DNA of 64,000 nt, taken from assembly GCF_037076345.1 (NCBI RefSeq), contig NZ_AP024702.1:1178001-1242000 (forward strand), given 5' to 3'. Positions within the stretch are counted from its first letter, which is position 1; the number at the start of each line of letters is the position of its first letter. A model generated the notes under the pieces. The model was not told where the DNA came from and did not search any database. It saw only the letters and a program-made list of their open reading frames with translations. This document shows positions 1 to 9,485 of the stretch, one piece after another. The translations under genes and the position numbers were made by a program. The stretch comes from Haloferula helveola. GTDB taxonomy: Bacteria; Verrucomicrobiota; Verrucomicrobiia; Verrucomicrobiales; Akkermansiaceae.

Positions 1-1
1 G

Positions 2-802
2 GAGGAACTCGAAAAACGCGGGCTTCTCGACAACACCATCATCATCGTGACCGGCGACCACGGCATGCCCTTCCCGCGCTGCAAGGGCAACCTCTACGAC
101 TCCGGCACACGCGTGCCCTTCGCGGTGCGCTGGCCGAAGGGCATCAAGGGCGGGCGGGAGGTCGAAGACTTCGTGTCCTTCACCGGCGTCGCTCCGACCT
201 TGCTCGAGCTCTGCGGGGTCGAGGTGCCGGCAGAAATGACCGGCCAAAGCTTTGTCAGCCTACTCAAGTCGGAGAAGTCGGGCCTGCTGGAACCGGACAA
301 GCGCCTCGACATCGTCTTCGGCCGAGAACGTCACGCGCCGGCTCAGGAGAAGCCCAACATGGGCGGCTATCCCTCGCGCGCCATCCGCACGCGCGATTTC
401 CTCTACATCCACAATTACCAGCCCGACTGGTGGCCGGCGGGCACCGGCGACACGGAGAAAAGCAACGGACCCGGACGGACGTATGCCGACTGCGACGGCG
501 GCCCGACCAAAAACGACATCATCGAGAACCGGGACAAGGATGAGGCCCACAAGCGCGCCTTCGCACTCTGTTTCGGCAAGCGCCCCGAACACGAGCTCTA
601 CGACCTGAGCAAAGACCCCGAGCAACTGCACAATGTCGCTGACGACCCCGCCTACCAACAGAAGCTGGGCGAGCTGCAGCAGCGCCTCGAACAGCGCCTG
701 ACGGAACTCAAGGACCCCCGCGTGAAGAATCCCAAGACGCTCGAGTTCGACGGCCACCCCTTCCTAGGCGGCGGCTTCGGCGCGCCCCGGGTTGGCAATT
801 AG
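2..802 (+). CDS. Sulfatase, C-terminal part (5' end outside the window)
   Basis: The frame is open to the left edge, so the N-terminus with the formylglycine site is missing. What remains is the second half of an alkaline-phosphatase-fold sulfatase: the TGDHG metal-binding motif near the start, then an SGTRVPFAVRWPKG stretch, the usual sulfatase segment shortly after the metal site, and the typical C-terminal ELYDLSKDPEQLHNVADDP block. Family knowledge: periplasmic or secreted hydrolase of sulfate esters, in this phylum usually on algal or animal polysaccharides. It sits upstream of a DUF1592-DUF1552 pair on the same strand, 142 bp away. Substrate cannot be told from the fragment. Confidence 0.92.
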   Translation, partial: EELEKRGLLDNTIIIVTGDHGMPFPRCKGNLYDSGTRVPFAVRWPKGIKGGREVEDFVSFTGVAPTLLELCGVEVPAEMTGQSFVSLLKSEKSGLLEPDKRLDIVFGRERHAPAQEKPNMGGYPSRAIRTRDFLYIHNYQPDWWPAGTGDTEKSNGPGRTYADCDGGPTKNDIIENRDKDEAHKRAFALCFGKRPEHELYDLSKDPEQLHNVADDPAYQQKLGELQQRLEQRLTELKDPRVKNPKTLEFDGHPFLGGGFGAPRVGN

Positions 803-866
803 CGGAGCCGTTGGACGGTCACCCAGGCTTCCCCCACCCTTCCGAGCGAGCGGGGCCGTGCCCGAT

Positions 867-895
867 GCTGAATTGCAAGGAGCGACCCCTATGAC
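867..895 (+). repeat. Degenerate copy of the GACCGACCCC repeat next to a possible start
   Basis: The segment around AATTGCAAGGAGCGACCCC closely resembles the AATTGCGAGGACCGACCCC unit found intact near 9330 and in variant form near 12370 and 15600. Its AAGGAG (877-882) lies 8 bases before an ATG at 891, so the repeat may by chance serve as a ribosome binding site for a longer form of the next gene. Confidence 0.45.
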
Positions 896-944
896 ACTCG
901 GGAGAAAGCTCGCCGCCAGCCCCCCCGTAGGCAGGCGATTCGCG

Positions 945-3338
945 ATGTCCACCCGCTCCTCGAGAATTTCCGTCATGATCGCTCTGCTGGCAGCGACGGC
1001 CACGCTGCAGGCGGAACCGCTGAGGAGCTTCTTCGAGCAACACTGCATCGCCTGCCACGGTCCCGACGAAACCGAGGGTGACCTACGCCTTGATACGCTG
1101 CCGCCGCTCGATGGGGCGGACGACGAGACCCGCGAGCATTGGCTGACGGTGCTCGAGGTGCTTGAGGACGGGGACATGCCGCCGAAGAAGGAACCACAGC
1201 CGGAGGCCGTCGAGGTGGCGAAGGTGACCGGGCACATCGCCGCCGGTCTCGCGCGTCTCGAGGAAGGGCCACCACCCGCACTGCGCCGGATGAACCGCCA
1301 CGAGTACGAGAACACGCTTCACGATTTGCTGGGCATCGACACGCCGCTCGCCGAGATGCTTCCCGAGGACGGCAAGGTGATGGGCTTCGACAATGTCGCC
1401 GACGGCCTGAGCATTTCTCCGGTGCTGATGGAGCGCTACCTGGAGGCGGCCGACGTCGCCTTCGACGCGGTGATCCGGCGCTTTCCTCCGCTGCCGTCGA
1501 GCACCCGCCGCTCGGTGCTGATGGAACGCAAGGAAAACCGCGACTCGGTGGACAGGAAGAAGGGAGGCTCGATTGAGTCCCACGGAGCCTTCGTCGACTT
1601 CTCGCCAGGATGGCCGCCGGCGCGGGTCGACGAGGTCAATGCCACCGAACCCGGCCGCTACGACTGTCGGCTGGCGGTCTGGCCGCACCAGCCGGGCGAG
1701 CGCCTGATTGCCGTCGAAGTGTTTGTCGGTCCTCTGTTCGGAACCGGGAAGCGCCGTTTCGTCGGGGTCTTCGACGTGACCGGGAAGCCGGGCCAACCGC
1801 GGGTCATCGAGTTCTCGACCTGGATGGACACCGGGGACTCCTTTCACGTGCTCCCGCGGATCTTCCCCGAGCATGTCACTTGGCGCGACAAGCATGAGGA
1901 ACGGCCCGGGCTGGCGATCGAGTGGATGGAAGTCCAAGGTCCGCTCGACCAGGACTTCCCCTCCCTGTCGCAGATCCGGCTGTTCGGTGACCGGCCGACC
2001 CTTTCCATGGAGCCAGGCACGCCGATCTGGATGCGTCACCGCAAGGACGTGAAGCACCACACCGTGGTGTCAAGCCAGCCGGAGGAAGACCTGCGGGCGA
2101 TCCTCCTCGAATTCATCCCGCGCGCCCTGCGCCGACCGGTCCCCGAGCCGCTGGCCGAACAGTTCGTCGGACTGGCCCTCGACCGGCTGGAAGCGGGTCG
2201 GAGCTTCGAGGAATCGGTCCGGGCGGGTGTCACTGCAGTACTGTGTTCACCGTATTTCCTCCTGCTGAATCGGGAGAATGAGATCGACGACTACGCGTTG
2301 GCTTCGCGGCTCTCTTACTTCCTGTGGTCTTCGATGCCCGACGAAGAGCTGCTGGCGCTGGCTGCAGAAGCACGGCTTTCCGACCCGGCGGTGCGCCGCG
2401 CGCAGGTCGAACGGATGCTCGCGGACCCGAAGCGCGAGCGCTTCGTCGAGAGTTTCACCGGCCAGTGGCTCGATCTCCGCGAAATTGAGTTCACCACGCC
2501 GGACCCGAAGCTCTACCCGGAGTTCGACCCGCTGCTGCAGCACGCGATGCTCGGTGAAACGCGCGGCTTCTTCCGTGAGGTCCTCGATCGCGATCTGGCG
2601 GCCGACGTGTTTCTCGACTCGGATTTCACCGTGCTCAACCGCCGGTTGGCCGAACACTACGGGCTCGAGGGGCCGGACAGCCACGAGCGATTCGAGGTGA
2701 CCGCACTTCCCGCCGACAGCATCCGCGGCGGCCTGCTGACCCAAGGCAGCGTGCTGAAGGTCACCGCCAACGGCACCACCACCTCGCCGGTCCTGCGCGG
2801 TGTCTGGGTGCTCGAGAAAATCCTCGGCCGGCCCGCCCCGCCGCCGCCGCCCGGCGTCCCGGCGGTGGAGCCGGACATCCGCGGGGCGACCTCGATCCGC
2901 GAACAACTGGCGAAGCACAGCCACGACCCGTCCTGCGCCCGTTGCCACGACCGCATCGATCCGCCAGGCTTCGCACTGGAGTCATTCGATCCCGTCGGTG
3001 GCGTCCGCGACCGCTACCGCACGCTCGGCGAGGGTGACAAACCGCCCGGCAACAAGAAGAACTACCGCCTCGGCTTGCCGGTGGATGCCTCCGGGGAGAC
3101 CCGCCACGGCCGGGATTTCGCCGGTTTCACCGAGTTCCGGGAAGCGCTGCTGGCCGACTCGGACGACGTCGCCCGAGCGCTTGCCGAGAAGCTGCTCGTC
3201 TACGCCACCGGGCGGGCGATCGGCCCCGGCCAGCGGGGCGAGGTCGACGCGATCCTCGACTCGACACGCACCGGTGGCCACGGCCTGCGCTCGATGATCC
3301 ATGCCGTGGTCGAGAGCGAACTTTTCCACGAGCCATGA
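945..3338 (+). CDS. Planctomycete-type cytochrome c protein, DUF1587/1595/1592/1588/1585
   Basis: A 797-residue secreted protein. After a signal peptide (a hydrophobic run beginning MIALLAATATLQAE) comes a c-type heme motif CIACH, then DUF1587 (MNRHEYENTLHDLLGID), DUF1595 (LRRPVPEPLAEQFV), DUF1592 (LASRLSYFLWSSMPDEEL), DUF1588 with a second heme-type motif CARCH, and DUF1585 at the C-terminus (YATGRAIG). This is the canonical domain order of the family. The ATG at 945 puts a short basic segment before the hydrophobic run; ATGs at 891 (with AAGGAG upstream) and 975 are alternatives. The gene overlaps the following DUF1552 gene by four bases, so the two are co-translated. Presumed periplasmic electron-transfer or oxidoreductase role; the actual reaction is not established. 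Confidence 0.93.
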   Translation: MSTRSSRISVMIALLAATATLQAEPLRSFFEQHCIACHGPDETEGDLRLDTLPPLDGADDETREHWLTVLEVLEDGDMPPKKEPQPEAVEVAKVTGHIAAGLARLEEGPPPALRRMNRHEYENTLHDLLGIDTPLAEMLPEDGKVMGFDNVADGLSISPVLMERYLEAADVAFDAVIRRFPPLPSSTRRSVLMERKENRDSVDRKKGGSIESHGAFVDFSPGWPPARVDEVNATEPGRYDCRLAVWPHQPGERLIAVEVFVGPLFGTGKRRFVGVFDVTGKPGQPRVIEFSTWMDTGDSFHVLPRIFPEHVTWRDKHEERPGLAIEWMEVQGPLDQDFPSLSQIRLFGDRPTLSMEPGTPIWMRHRKDVKHHTVVSSQPEEDLRAILLEFIPRALRRPVPEPLAEQFVGLALDRLEAGRSFEESVRAGVTAVLCSPYFLLLNRENEIDDYALASRLSYFLWSSMPDEELLALAAEARLSDPAVRRAQVERMLADPKRERFVESFTGQWLDLREIEFTTPDPKLYPEFDPLLQHAMLGETRGFFREVLDRDLAADVFLDSDFTVLNRRLAEHYGLEGPDSHERFEVTALPADSIRGGLLTQGSVLKVTANGTTTSPVLRGVWVLEKILGRPAPPPPPGVPAVEPDIRGATSIREQLAKHSHDPSCARCHDRIDPPGFALESFDPVGGVRDRYRTLGEGDKPPGNKKNYRLGLPVDASGETRHGRDFAGFTEFREALLADSDDVARALAEKLLVYATGRAIGPGQRGEVDAILDSTRTGGHGLRSMIHAVVESELFHEP

Positions 3339-4612
3339 ACTACTTGAACCGTCGTACGTTTCTCAAGGGAGTCGGGGTGAGCCTCGGCCTGCCGCTGCTC
3401 GAAGGCATGCAGCCGGTGTTCGGCCGCGCGTCCAGGGCTGCAGCCGCGGGCTCCGACGTCCGGCGGATGGTTGCGATCAATTCGCCGCTCGGCATCCACA
3501 CTCCGAACCTCTTTCCGGCCGGCACCGGACGTGACTACGAAGTGACACCGTACCTCGAGCCGCTGCAGGCGCTGCGCGAGAAATTCACGATCATGTCCGG
3601 CCTGATGCACCCGGACGTCGACGGTGGCCACGCCGCCGAGCAGAGTTTCCTGACCGGCGCGGCCCACCCCGGGCAGCCGAGCTTCCGAAACACGATCTCG
3701 GTCGACCAGTTCGCCGCCGAGCGGATCGGTCATCTCACACGGGTGCCCTCGCTGTCGCTTTCCGCCAACAACGCGGGGCTTTCCTACAGCCGCTCCGGAG
3801 TGAGGATCCCACCGGAGTCGCGCCCGTCACGGCTGTTCGCGAAGCTGTTCCTCGAGGGATCCGAACAGGAAAAGGCCGCGCAAATGCGCCGGATCCAGGA
3901 CGGTCAGAGCATCATGGACTTGGTGCGCGAGCAGACTCGCGGAGTGATGAAATCGGCCAGTCAGTCCGACGGCGAGACACTCGACCAGTATTTCACCAGC
4001 GTCCGTGAACTCGAAGAGCGGCTGGTGCGCGCCGAGGACTGGGCGCGCCGCCCGAAACCGGAAGTCGATCAGGAGGCGCCGACCGACATCGAGGACCGGG
4101 CCGACTTCACCGGCCGGATGGAACTGATGTATGACCTCATCTTCCTGGCCCTGCGCACCGACTCGACGCGGCTGGTCACCTTCGCCGGGGCGGGAGGCAA
4201 CGAGGTCGTCGACCTCGAGGGGGTCGATGACGGCTGGCACAACCTCAGCCATCATGGCAAGGACCCGGACAAGATCGGCAAGCTGGCGATCATCGAACTG
4301 GAGGAAATGCGGCTGTTCGGCGAGTTCCTGAAGCGCCTCGAATCGGTGGAAGAGGGCGGGCGCACGTTGCTCGACCAGACCGCCATCGTGCTCGGCTCGA
4401 ACCTCGGCAACGCCTCAAGCCATAACAACACCAACCTCCCGATCCTCGCGGCGGGGGGGCGCTTCCGCCACGGCCAGCACCTCGCCTTCAATCCCGACAA
4501 CCCGCCGCCCCTCTGCGATCTGTTCGTATCCTACCTGCAGCACCTCGGGCTGGAGGCGGGCGAGTTCTCGACCGGCAAGCGGACACTCGAAGGGCTGGAA
4601 GTCGTCTCCTAA
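3335..4612 (+). CDS. DUF1552 domain protein, Tat-type signal
   Basis: A 425-residue DUF1552 protein, which in PVC bacteria is nearly always encoded directly after a DUF1592/1588 cytochrome, as here (ATGA overlap). The N-terminus NRRTFLKGVGVSLGLPLLEG is a twin-arginine signal, so it is exported folded to the periplasm. The body shows the family pattern: an INSPLGIHTPNLFPAG segment, a SGLMHPDVDGGH motif, and a C-terminal GSNLGNASSHNNTNLPILAAGG block reminiscent of the DUF1501/alkaline-phosphatase-like fold. The function is unknown; the fixed pairing implies it works with the cytochrome, and the nearby sulfatases suggest a shared polysaccharide or organosulfur context (inference). Confidence 0.93.
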   Translation: MNYLNRRTFLKGVGVSLGLPLLEGMQPVFGRASRAAAAGSDVRRMVAINSPLGIHTPNLFPAGTGRDYEVTPYLEPLQALREKFTIMSGLMHPDVDGGHAAEQSFLTGAAHPGQPSFRNTISVDQFAAERIGHLTRVPSLSLSANNAGLSYSRSGVRIPPESRPSRLFAKLFLEGSEQEKAAQMRRIQDGQSIMDLVREQTRGVMKSASQSDGETLDQYFTSVRELEERLVRAEDWARRPKPEVDQEAPTDIEDRADFTGRMELMYDLIFLALRTDSTRLVTFAGAGGNEVVDLEGVDDGWHNLSHHGKDPDKIGKLAIIELEEMRLFGEFLKRLESVEEGGRTLLDQTAIVLGSNLGNASSHNNTNLPILAAGGRFRHGQHLAFNPDNPPPLCDLFVSYLQHLGLEAGEFSTGKRTLEGLEVVS

Positions 4613-4704
4613 GCCGGTTTCCCGGCAGCCTCCCTGCACGCCGCATGGAGGAACCTTTTCGCCTCGTCTGCCGCCCCCCGTACCCTAGCATCGGCGAGAT
4701 CCCC

Positions 4705-7700
4705 ATGATGCCCCTTCCCTCCGTGGCGCTGCTGGCGGCGCTTGCGCTCCCGGCACTCGCTTCCTTTCCCGAGCCGCCCGAACGGCCGAACTTCATCGTC
4801 ATCCTCATGGATGACTGGGGCTACAACGACATCGGCTGCTACACGTATCCCGACAAGACCGACTACTACCCGAACGCCGGTCCAGCCCCGAACTTCCCGC
4901 AGACCGATCCCGACATCCCGGCCCCCAACCTCGCCCGCACCCTCACCCCGCGGCTCGACCAGATGGCCGACCAGGGGATCCGCTTCACCAGCTACTACTC
5001 GTGTGCCCGGAACTGCACGCCGGCCCGGGCCAGCCTCGTCACCGGTTGCTATGCGCCAAGGGTCGACATGCCGGACGTCATCAACCCGAACACCAACTTC
5101 GGGCTCAACACGACCGAGATCACCATCGCTGAGATCCTGAAGACGCAAGGCTACGCGACCGGCATGGTCGGCAAATGGCATCTCGGCTACAACCCGGGCC
5201 AGCTACGAGCTTCGCAGTACCTACCGATCCGGCACGGCTTCGACTCGTGGCTCGGGATCCCCTACAGCAACGACATGTTCCAGGTGGAGAATTTCCTCAT
5301 CGAGGACGAAACCCCGGTCCTCACCATGGGCACCGGCTGGGCCAATGCCGGGGACAACCAGCACACCATCAACTGGCGTTACACCGAGCGCGCCCTCCAG
5401 TTCATCGAGGATCACCAGGCCGGGCCGTTCTTCCTCTATCTCGCCCACAGCATGCCGCACGTGCCGACCTGGCCGTCGCTCACCACCTTCACCAATGCGG
5501 ACGGCACCACCTGGCCGCAGTTCGCCGGCGCCAGCGGCCATGGTTACTACTACGACATCGTCATGGAGATCGACCACTCCATGGGCCGCATCCTCGACCG
5601 GCTCGAGACGCTCGGCATCGACGACCGAACGATGGTCATCTTCACCTCCGACAACGGACCGTGGCTCAGCAAGGCCGGCATCGACCTCGATGACGTCGCG
5701 GTCGGCTCCGCCTACCCCCTGCGGGAGTCGAAGTCGACCACGCTGGAAGGCGGCCCGCGCGTCCCCTGCATCGTCCGCTGGCCGGGAATGATTCCCGCCG
5801 GGCAGGTCACCGACGAAGTGGCCGGCCACATCGACCTGCTCCCGACCCTCGCCAGGCTCGCGGGCACCGAGGCCCCGACGGACCGGGTCATCGACGGCAA
5901 GGACATCTGGCCGGTCCTCGCCGGACAACCGGGCGCCGCCTCGCCCCACTCGGAGCTCTACTATTACTCTGGCAACACGATGCACGGGGTTCGCCAGGGG
6001 CCTTGGAAATTCCGCCGGCCGAATGCCACCACCCGCCAGCTCTACCACCTCGACAACGACATCCAGGAGCGCGACAACGAGTTCGCCAACGAGCCGGTTC
6101 TGGCCGCCGAGCTCGAGGCGCTGATCGACAGCTTCGAGACCGGACTGAAGGCCGGCGAGCGGCTCCACGGCAACTACTCGGATCAGGAGATCGTCATCGA
6201 CACCACGCGCCTCACCCTCGTCGAAGGCGGGAGCGCCAGCTTCCAGGTGAAACTCGCCCAGGCCCCGGCGGGCACCGTCGGGGTCAGCGTTGCCCCGGTC
6301 TTCGGCGACGACGGAATCGTGGTGTCGAGCGGGGCCGATCTCGAGTTCGACGCGGCGACTTGGGACACCTGGCAAACCGTCACGGTGAGCGCCGAGGAGG
6401 ACACCGATACCCTCGACCGCGGGGTCATGCTCCGCTGTTCCTCGACCTCCTTCCAGCCGGTGCGGGAGGTCTTCGCCTTCGCCACCGACAACGACGCCGT
6501 CCCGCAGGTGGAAGTCGCCCTCGTCTGGCCCCGGATCCCGAGCAGCCGGATTGCCGGCACCGACGTCCTGCTCCATGCCGAGGCCTCCGCCGCGGTCAAC
6601 ACCATCGAAGACCCACCCGGCACGACCTACCTCTGGTCCCAGCCGGGCGGCCCGGGCAGCGTCACCTTCAGCGATTCGACATCCCCCGCCACCGGTATCA
6701 GCTTCCCGCTCGACGGGGCTTACACGATCGGCCTGACCGCCTCCTATCCGGGCGCCGGATCCGGGGCCGTCAGCTTCGACATCGAGGTCGGAGCCACATC
6801 CGTCATAACCCCGGCCGCCACCATCGCCCATGCCGCCGACGCCGACCCCGGGGGCGGACCGACGTGGGAAGACTCCCTCGGCGACAGTGCCCGAGATTGG
6901 TCGCTGGCCCCCGGTGTGACCCGCACCACCACCGACCCCGCGCCGTCCCTGCCCGGACTCGACGCCGCCTACGACTTCGGCGGCGGAAGCATCCCGGCCG
7001 GCGGACGCTCCCTCCATCTGGACGCCTTCAGCACCGGATCGGCCACCATTGACCTCTGGCTCCGGCCGGACGACCTGCTCGCGGCGGGCCAGCAGGTAAT
7101 CTGGGAAACCGGCGGCGACATCGGTGCCAGCTTCACCCGGCAGGGCTCCACGGTGTCGTTCGCGGTCGACGACGGCGGCTCCAGCACGGCGACCGGAGCG
7201 GTCGCCGCCGCCACTCTCGCCGCCGCGACCGGCAGCGACGGTTTCATCCACCTCGCCGGGGTGATCGACCTCGCGGGCGACGTCATCCGGCTCTACCTCA
7301 ACGGCACCGAGGCGGCCACGGCACCGATCCCGGCCGTCAACGACTGGTGCGGAACCTCTTATTCGGGCCTGGCCACCATCGCCGACTCGGTCGGCAGTGA
7401 AACGACCGCCGACGGCCACCTTGGCGGCAACGACCTGCTCGGCGGCGGGCCATGGACGACCTTCGACGGCCAGATCGCCAGTATCGGATTCTACGACCGG
7501 GTCCTCAGCCCGGCCGAGGTCGGCGACCTCTTCAGCGCGACCGCCACCGGAGGGGTCGGCCCGCAGGTCGACGCGGGTCCGGACCGCAGCATCGCCTTCA
7601 CCGCCACCGCCCTCCTCTCCGGCAGCGCCAGCGACGACGGACGCCCCGGACCCGGCCCGACCACCGAATGGACGAAGGCCGAAGGTCCGGGAATCGCCAC

Positions 7701-8217
7701 GATCGCCGACCCCTCGTCCGCCGCCACCAGTGCAACCTTCAGCCTTCCCGGCCTCCACCGGATGCGCCTTTTCGCCGACGACACGCAGGTCCGGGTCTAC
7801 GACGACGCCGAGGTCAGTGTCGCACCCCTGACGTATGCCGAGTGGGCGAGCGGGATCGCCTTCGGCCCCGGAGAAGACGGCCCCCTGGACAACCCGGACG
7901 GCGACGAGAGGGTCAACCTCTGGGAGTGGACCTTCGGGCTCAATCCCCTCTCACCCGACCCGCCCGAGGCGGGTCTCGACGTCCGCTCCGAACCGATCAG
8001 CGGCGGCATCCGGATGATCTTCGAATTCACTAAACCCCGCGACCGCCAACCGTCCATCGTCTTCCAGGAAAGCGCCGCACTCGACCAATGGGACGACATC
8101 ACCACTCCCACTCCCGTCGTCACCAACGTCTCCGCCACCCACGAGCACTGGAGCTTCACCTACGACATCCCCGACTCCGTCCCCCGCCTCTTCCTCCGCG
8201 CCAAGGTGACTGAATAA
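4705..8217 (+). CDS. Large secreted sulfatase with Calx-beta, PKD-like and LamG modules
   Basis: About 1170 residues. A signal peptide (MMPLPSVALLAALALPALAS; start chosen because the upstream ATG at 4645 would put 20 extra residues before it) precedes a complete sulfatase domain: NFIVILMDDWGYNDIGC metal site, formylglycine motif C-T-P-A-R with Cys104, GKWHLGY, TSDNG. After about residue 490 follow a Calx-beta-like module, a PKD-like module, a LamG/concanavalin-like module (IDLWLRPDDL ... GFYDRVLSPAEV), a second PKD-like module and a C-terminal segment with the NPDGDERVNLWEWTFGLNP signature common in verrucomicrobial surface proteins. The tail probably binds carbohydrate or anchors the enzyme near the cell. 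Most sulfatases stop near 500 residues, so this one is unusually long. Last gene of the same-strand group. Confidence 0.92.
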   Translation: MMPLPSVALLAALALPALASFPEPPERPNFIVILMDDWGYNDIGCYTYPDKTDYYPNAGPAPNFPQTDPDIPAPNLARTLTPRLDQMADQGIRFTSYYSCARNCTPARASLVTGCYAPRVDMPDVINPNTNFGLNTTEITIAEILKTQGYATGMVGKWHLGYNPGQLRASQYLPIRHGFDSWLGIPYSNDMFQVENFLIEDETPVLTMGTGWANAGDNQHTINWRYTERALQFIEDHQAGPFFLYLAHSMPHVPTWPSLTTFTNADGTTWPQFAGASGHGYYYDIVMEIDHSMGRILDRLETLGIDDRTMVIFTSDNGPWLSKAGIDLDDVAVGSAYPLRESKSTTLEGGPRVPCIVRWPGMIPAGQVTDEVAGHIDLLPTLARLAGTEAPTDRVIDGKDIWPVLAGQPGAASPHSELYYYSGNTMHGVRQGPWKFRRPNATTRQLYHLDNDIQERDNEFANEPVLAAELEALIDSFETGLKAGERLHGNYSDQEIVIDTTRLTLVEGGSASFQVKLAQAPAGTVGVSVAPVFGDDGIVVSSGADLEFDAATWDTWQTVTVSAEEDTDTLDRGVMLRCSSTSFQPVREVFAFATDNDAVPQVEVALVWPRIPSSRIAGTDVLLHAEASAAVNTIEDPPGTTYLWSQPGGPGSVTFSDSTSPATGISFPLDGAYTIGLTASYPGAGSGAVSFDIEVGATSVITPAATIAHAADADPGGGPTWEDSLGDSARDWSLAPGVTRTTTDPAPSLPGLDAAYDFGGGSIPAGGRSLHLDAFSTGSATIDLWLRPDDLLAAGQQVIWETGGDIGASFTRQGSTVSFAVDDGGSSTATGAVAAATLAAATGSDGFIHLAGVIDLAGDVIRLYLNGTEAATAPIPAVNDWCGTSYSGLATIADSVGSETTADGHLGGNDLLGGGPWTTFDGQIASIGFYDRVLSPAEVGDLFSATATGGVGPQVDAGPDRSIAFTATALLSGSASDDGRPGPGPTTEWTKAEGPGIATIADPSSAATSATFSLPGLHRMRLFADDTQVRVYDDAEVSVAPLTYAEWASGIAFGPGEDGPLDNPDGDERVNLWEWTFGLNPLSPDPPEAGLDVRSEPISGGIRMIFEFTKPRDRQPSIVFQESAALDQWDDITTPTPVVTNVSATHEHWSFTYDIPDSVPRLFLRAKVTE

Positions 8218-8307
8218 CTGCTGGGAAATTGCTTCTTCAGGAGCCGGCCGGTCCGGCAATCCGCGTCGACGCCGCATTTCGCGGCCAACCCCCTCTCACC
8301 CGATAAA

Positions 8308-9060
8308 TCAGTCGTCAGCCGGAACATTGATGACATCGCCGATCTGCAGACGCGACGGGTCCGCATCGGGATTGGCATCCAGTATGGCCTGCAATTCGAT
8401 TCCCAAGCGGGTCGCAATTTTCCCGAAGGTGTCGCCCGACCGAATGACGTAGGTCGTGGTAGCGCCCGGTGTGTCGCCTTCACTCGGTGTGTCAGGGACG
8501 CTTGGTGTATCGGGAGGAGTTGCTGTGTCAGGCTCTCCTGGCGTATCAGGCTCTCCTGGGGTGTCAGGCATTTCGGGTTCGTCGGGAGTCGTTGGTGCAT
8601 CGGGCAGACTCTCCGGGGAAGTGGGCAAATCGGGCATGCTGGGGGCAGCAGGCGAAACCGCAGGAACCTCGACACGCGTCAGTTTGGAGATCGACTCTGC
8701 ATTCTTGATGATCTGCGTACGGTTCACCTGCAGTGCCGTCGCCAGTTCGGTGACCGCTCCACCACGTCGCTCGCTGTCGTCACTGGCCCGTTTCACGGCA
8801 CCTTCGAATTCTTTGACGACACCCTCGAATCTCTCCACCTGAGCACCGAGCTCAGCCCCCTGGGTCTCGTAATCCTCCATGCGGCTCTCGAGGCCTCCGA
8901 GCCTCGTGCTTCCGGCCTCCATCGACTCACCAATCGCCACAAGCCGCTGGTTGGCCGCCACGCCAAAATACAGCCCGGCGGCACCAAGGATCATACCGAA
9001 CACGGCGAGAGCCATTGGAATCCTCAAGTTGCCGGAGCGTGGATCAACGCCTTTTTCCAT
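8308..9060 (-). CDS. Membrane-anchored coiled-coil LysM protein, copy 1
   Basis: 250 residues: short N-terminal cytoplasmic segment, one transmembrane helix (ALAVFGMILGAAGLYFGVAA), a predicted coiled coil (roughly 37-130), a Pro/Asp/Thr-rich linker built from DTPGEPDTP-like repeats (about 140-200), and a C-terminal LysM domain (TYVIRSGDTFGKIATRLGI ... LQIGDVINVP) expected to bind peptidoglycan. A second copy with the same length lies at 14777-15529. About 45 bases upstream of the ATG are also conserved between copies, including TTGCCA and TAGGCT spaced 16 bases apart, a possible shared promoter. Likely role: tethering the inner membrane to the wall or sensing it; no enzymatic domain is visible. 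Confidence 0.85.
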   Translation of the reverse strand: MEKGVDPRSGNLRIPMALAVFGMILGAAGLYFGVAANQRLVAIGESMEAGSTRLGGLESRMEDYETQGAELGAQVERFEGVVKEFEGAVKRASDDSERRGGAVTELATALQVNRTQIIKNAESISKLTRVEVPAVSPAAPSMPDLPTSPESLPDAPTTPDEPEMPDTPGEPDTPGEPDTATPPDTPSVPDTPSEGDTPGATTTYVIRSGDTFGKIATRLGIELQAILDANPDADPSRLQIGDVINVPADD

Positions 9061-9221
9061 AAACGGCTGAGCCTAGAAGATTCAAGTGGCGTGGCAAGCC
9101 GCCGTTGAAGGCCTTTCGCAGGGTTGCGCGATGGAGCCGGCTTGGACCGTGTTGCCGATGCGGAGGCTCTTGTCGCTCTTCGCCCCCGGCAGCAGAATGC
9201 TGGTGACAGACAGCAAGGCGA

Positions 9222-9350
9222 GCAGGACCTTCATGACTTCAGAGAGCGACAGACTCCTCGAATCGAGCGCAAAATCGAAAGGACTTACCGCTCCCAAAGA
9301 CCGACCGGCTTCTACTCCCCTCTGTTAAATTGCGAGGACCGACCCCTTTC
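9222..9350. repeat. Direct repeat unit, copy 1 (second copy at 12263)
   Basis: About 128 bases are shared, at roughly nine in ten positions, with 12263-12390. The unit starts GCAGGACCTTCAT and ends with CTGTTAAATTGCGAGGACCG, here running on into ACCCCTTTCAC, which is the same motif found around the RAYT transposase gene. Read on the minus strand it holds an ATG followed by MKVLLALLSVTSILLPGA, a signal-peptide-like stretch of a 50-codon frame (9234-9085) with no good ribosome binding site. The second copy keeps the ATG but not the following frame. The rest of 9061-9485 shows nothing recognisable. Confidence 0.7.
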
Positions 9351-9485
9351 ACGGACTCCTTTCACTACGTCGTGATCTCGCGGAGAAGCGGCGTGCTGTC
9401 GGTTCGTGATCCCGCCACAGGGCAACTTGACGCCCCTTCCGGCCATCGCTAGCCTCAGCGGCTTCGCTTGATGATCCCTGCCCTG

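Noticed and set aside
5221-7758. 845-codon open frame on the minus strand
   Set aside because: Exact antisense of the large sulfatase; Gly/Arg/Val-rich composition typical of the complement of a high-GC gene, no domain.
9085-9234. 50-codon minus-strand gene with signal-peptide-like start
   Set aside because: No ribosome binding site, and the duplicate at 12263 has lost the frame; more likely a remnant. Kept only as part of the repeat.
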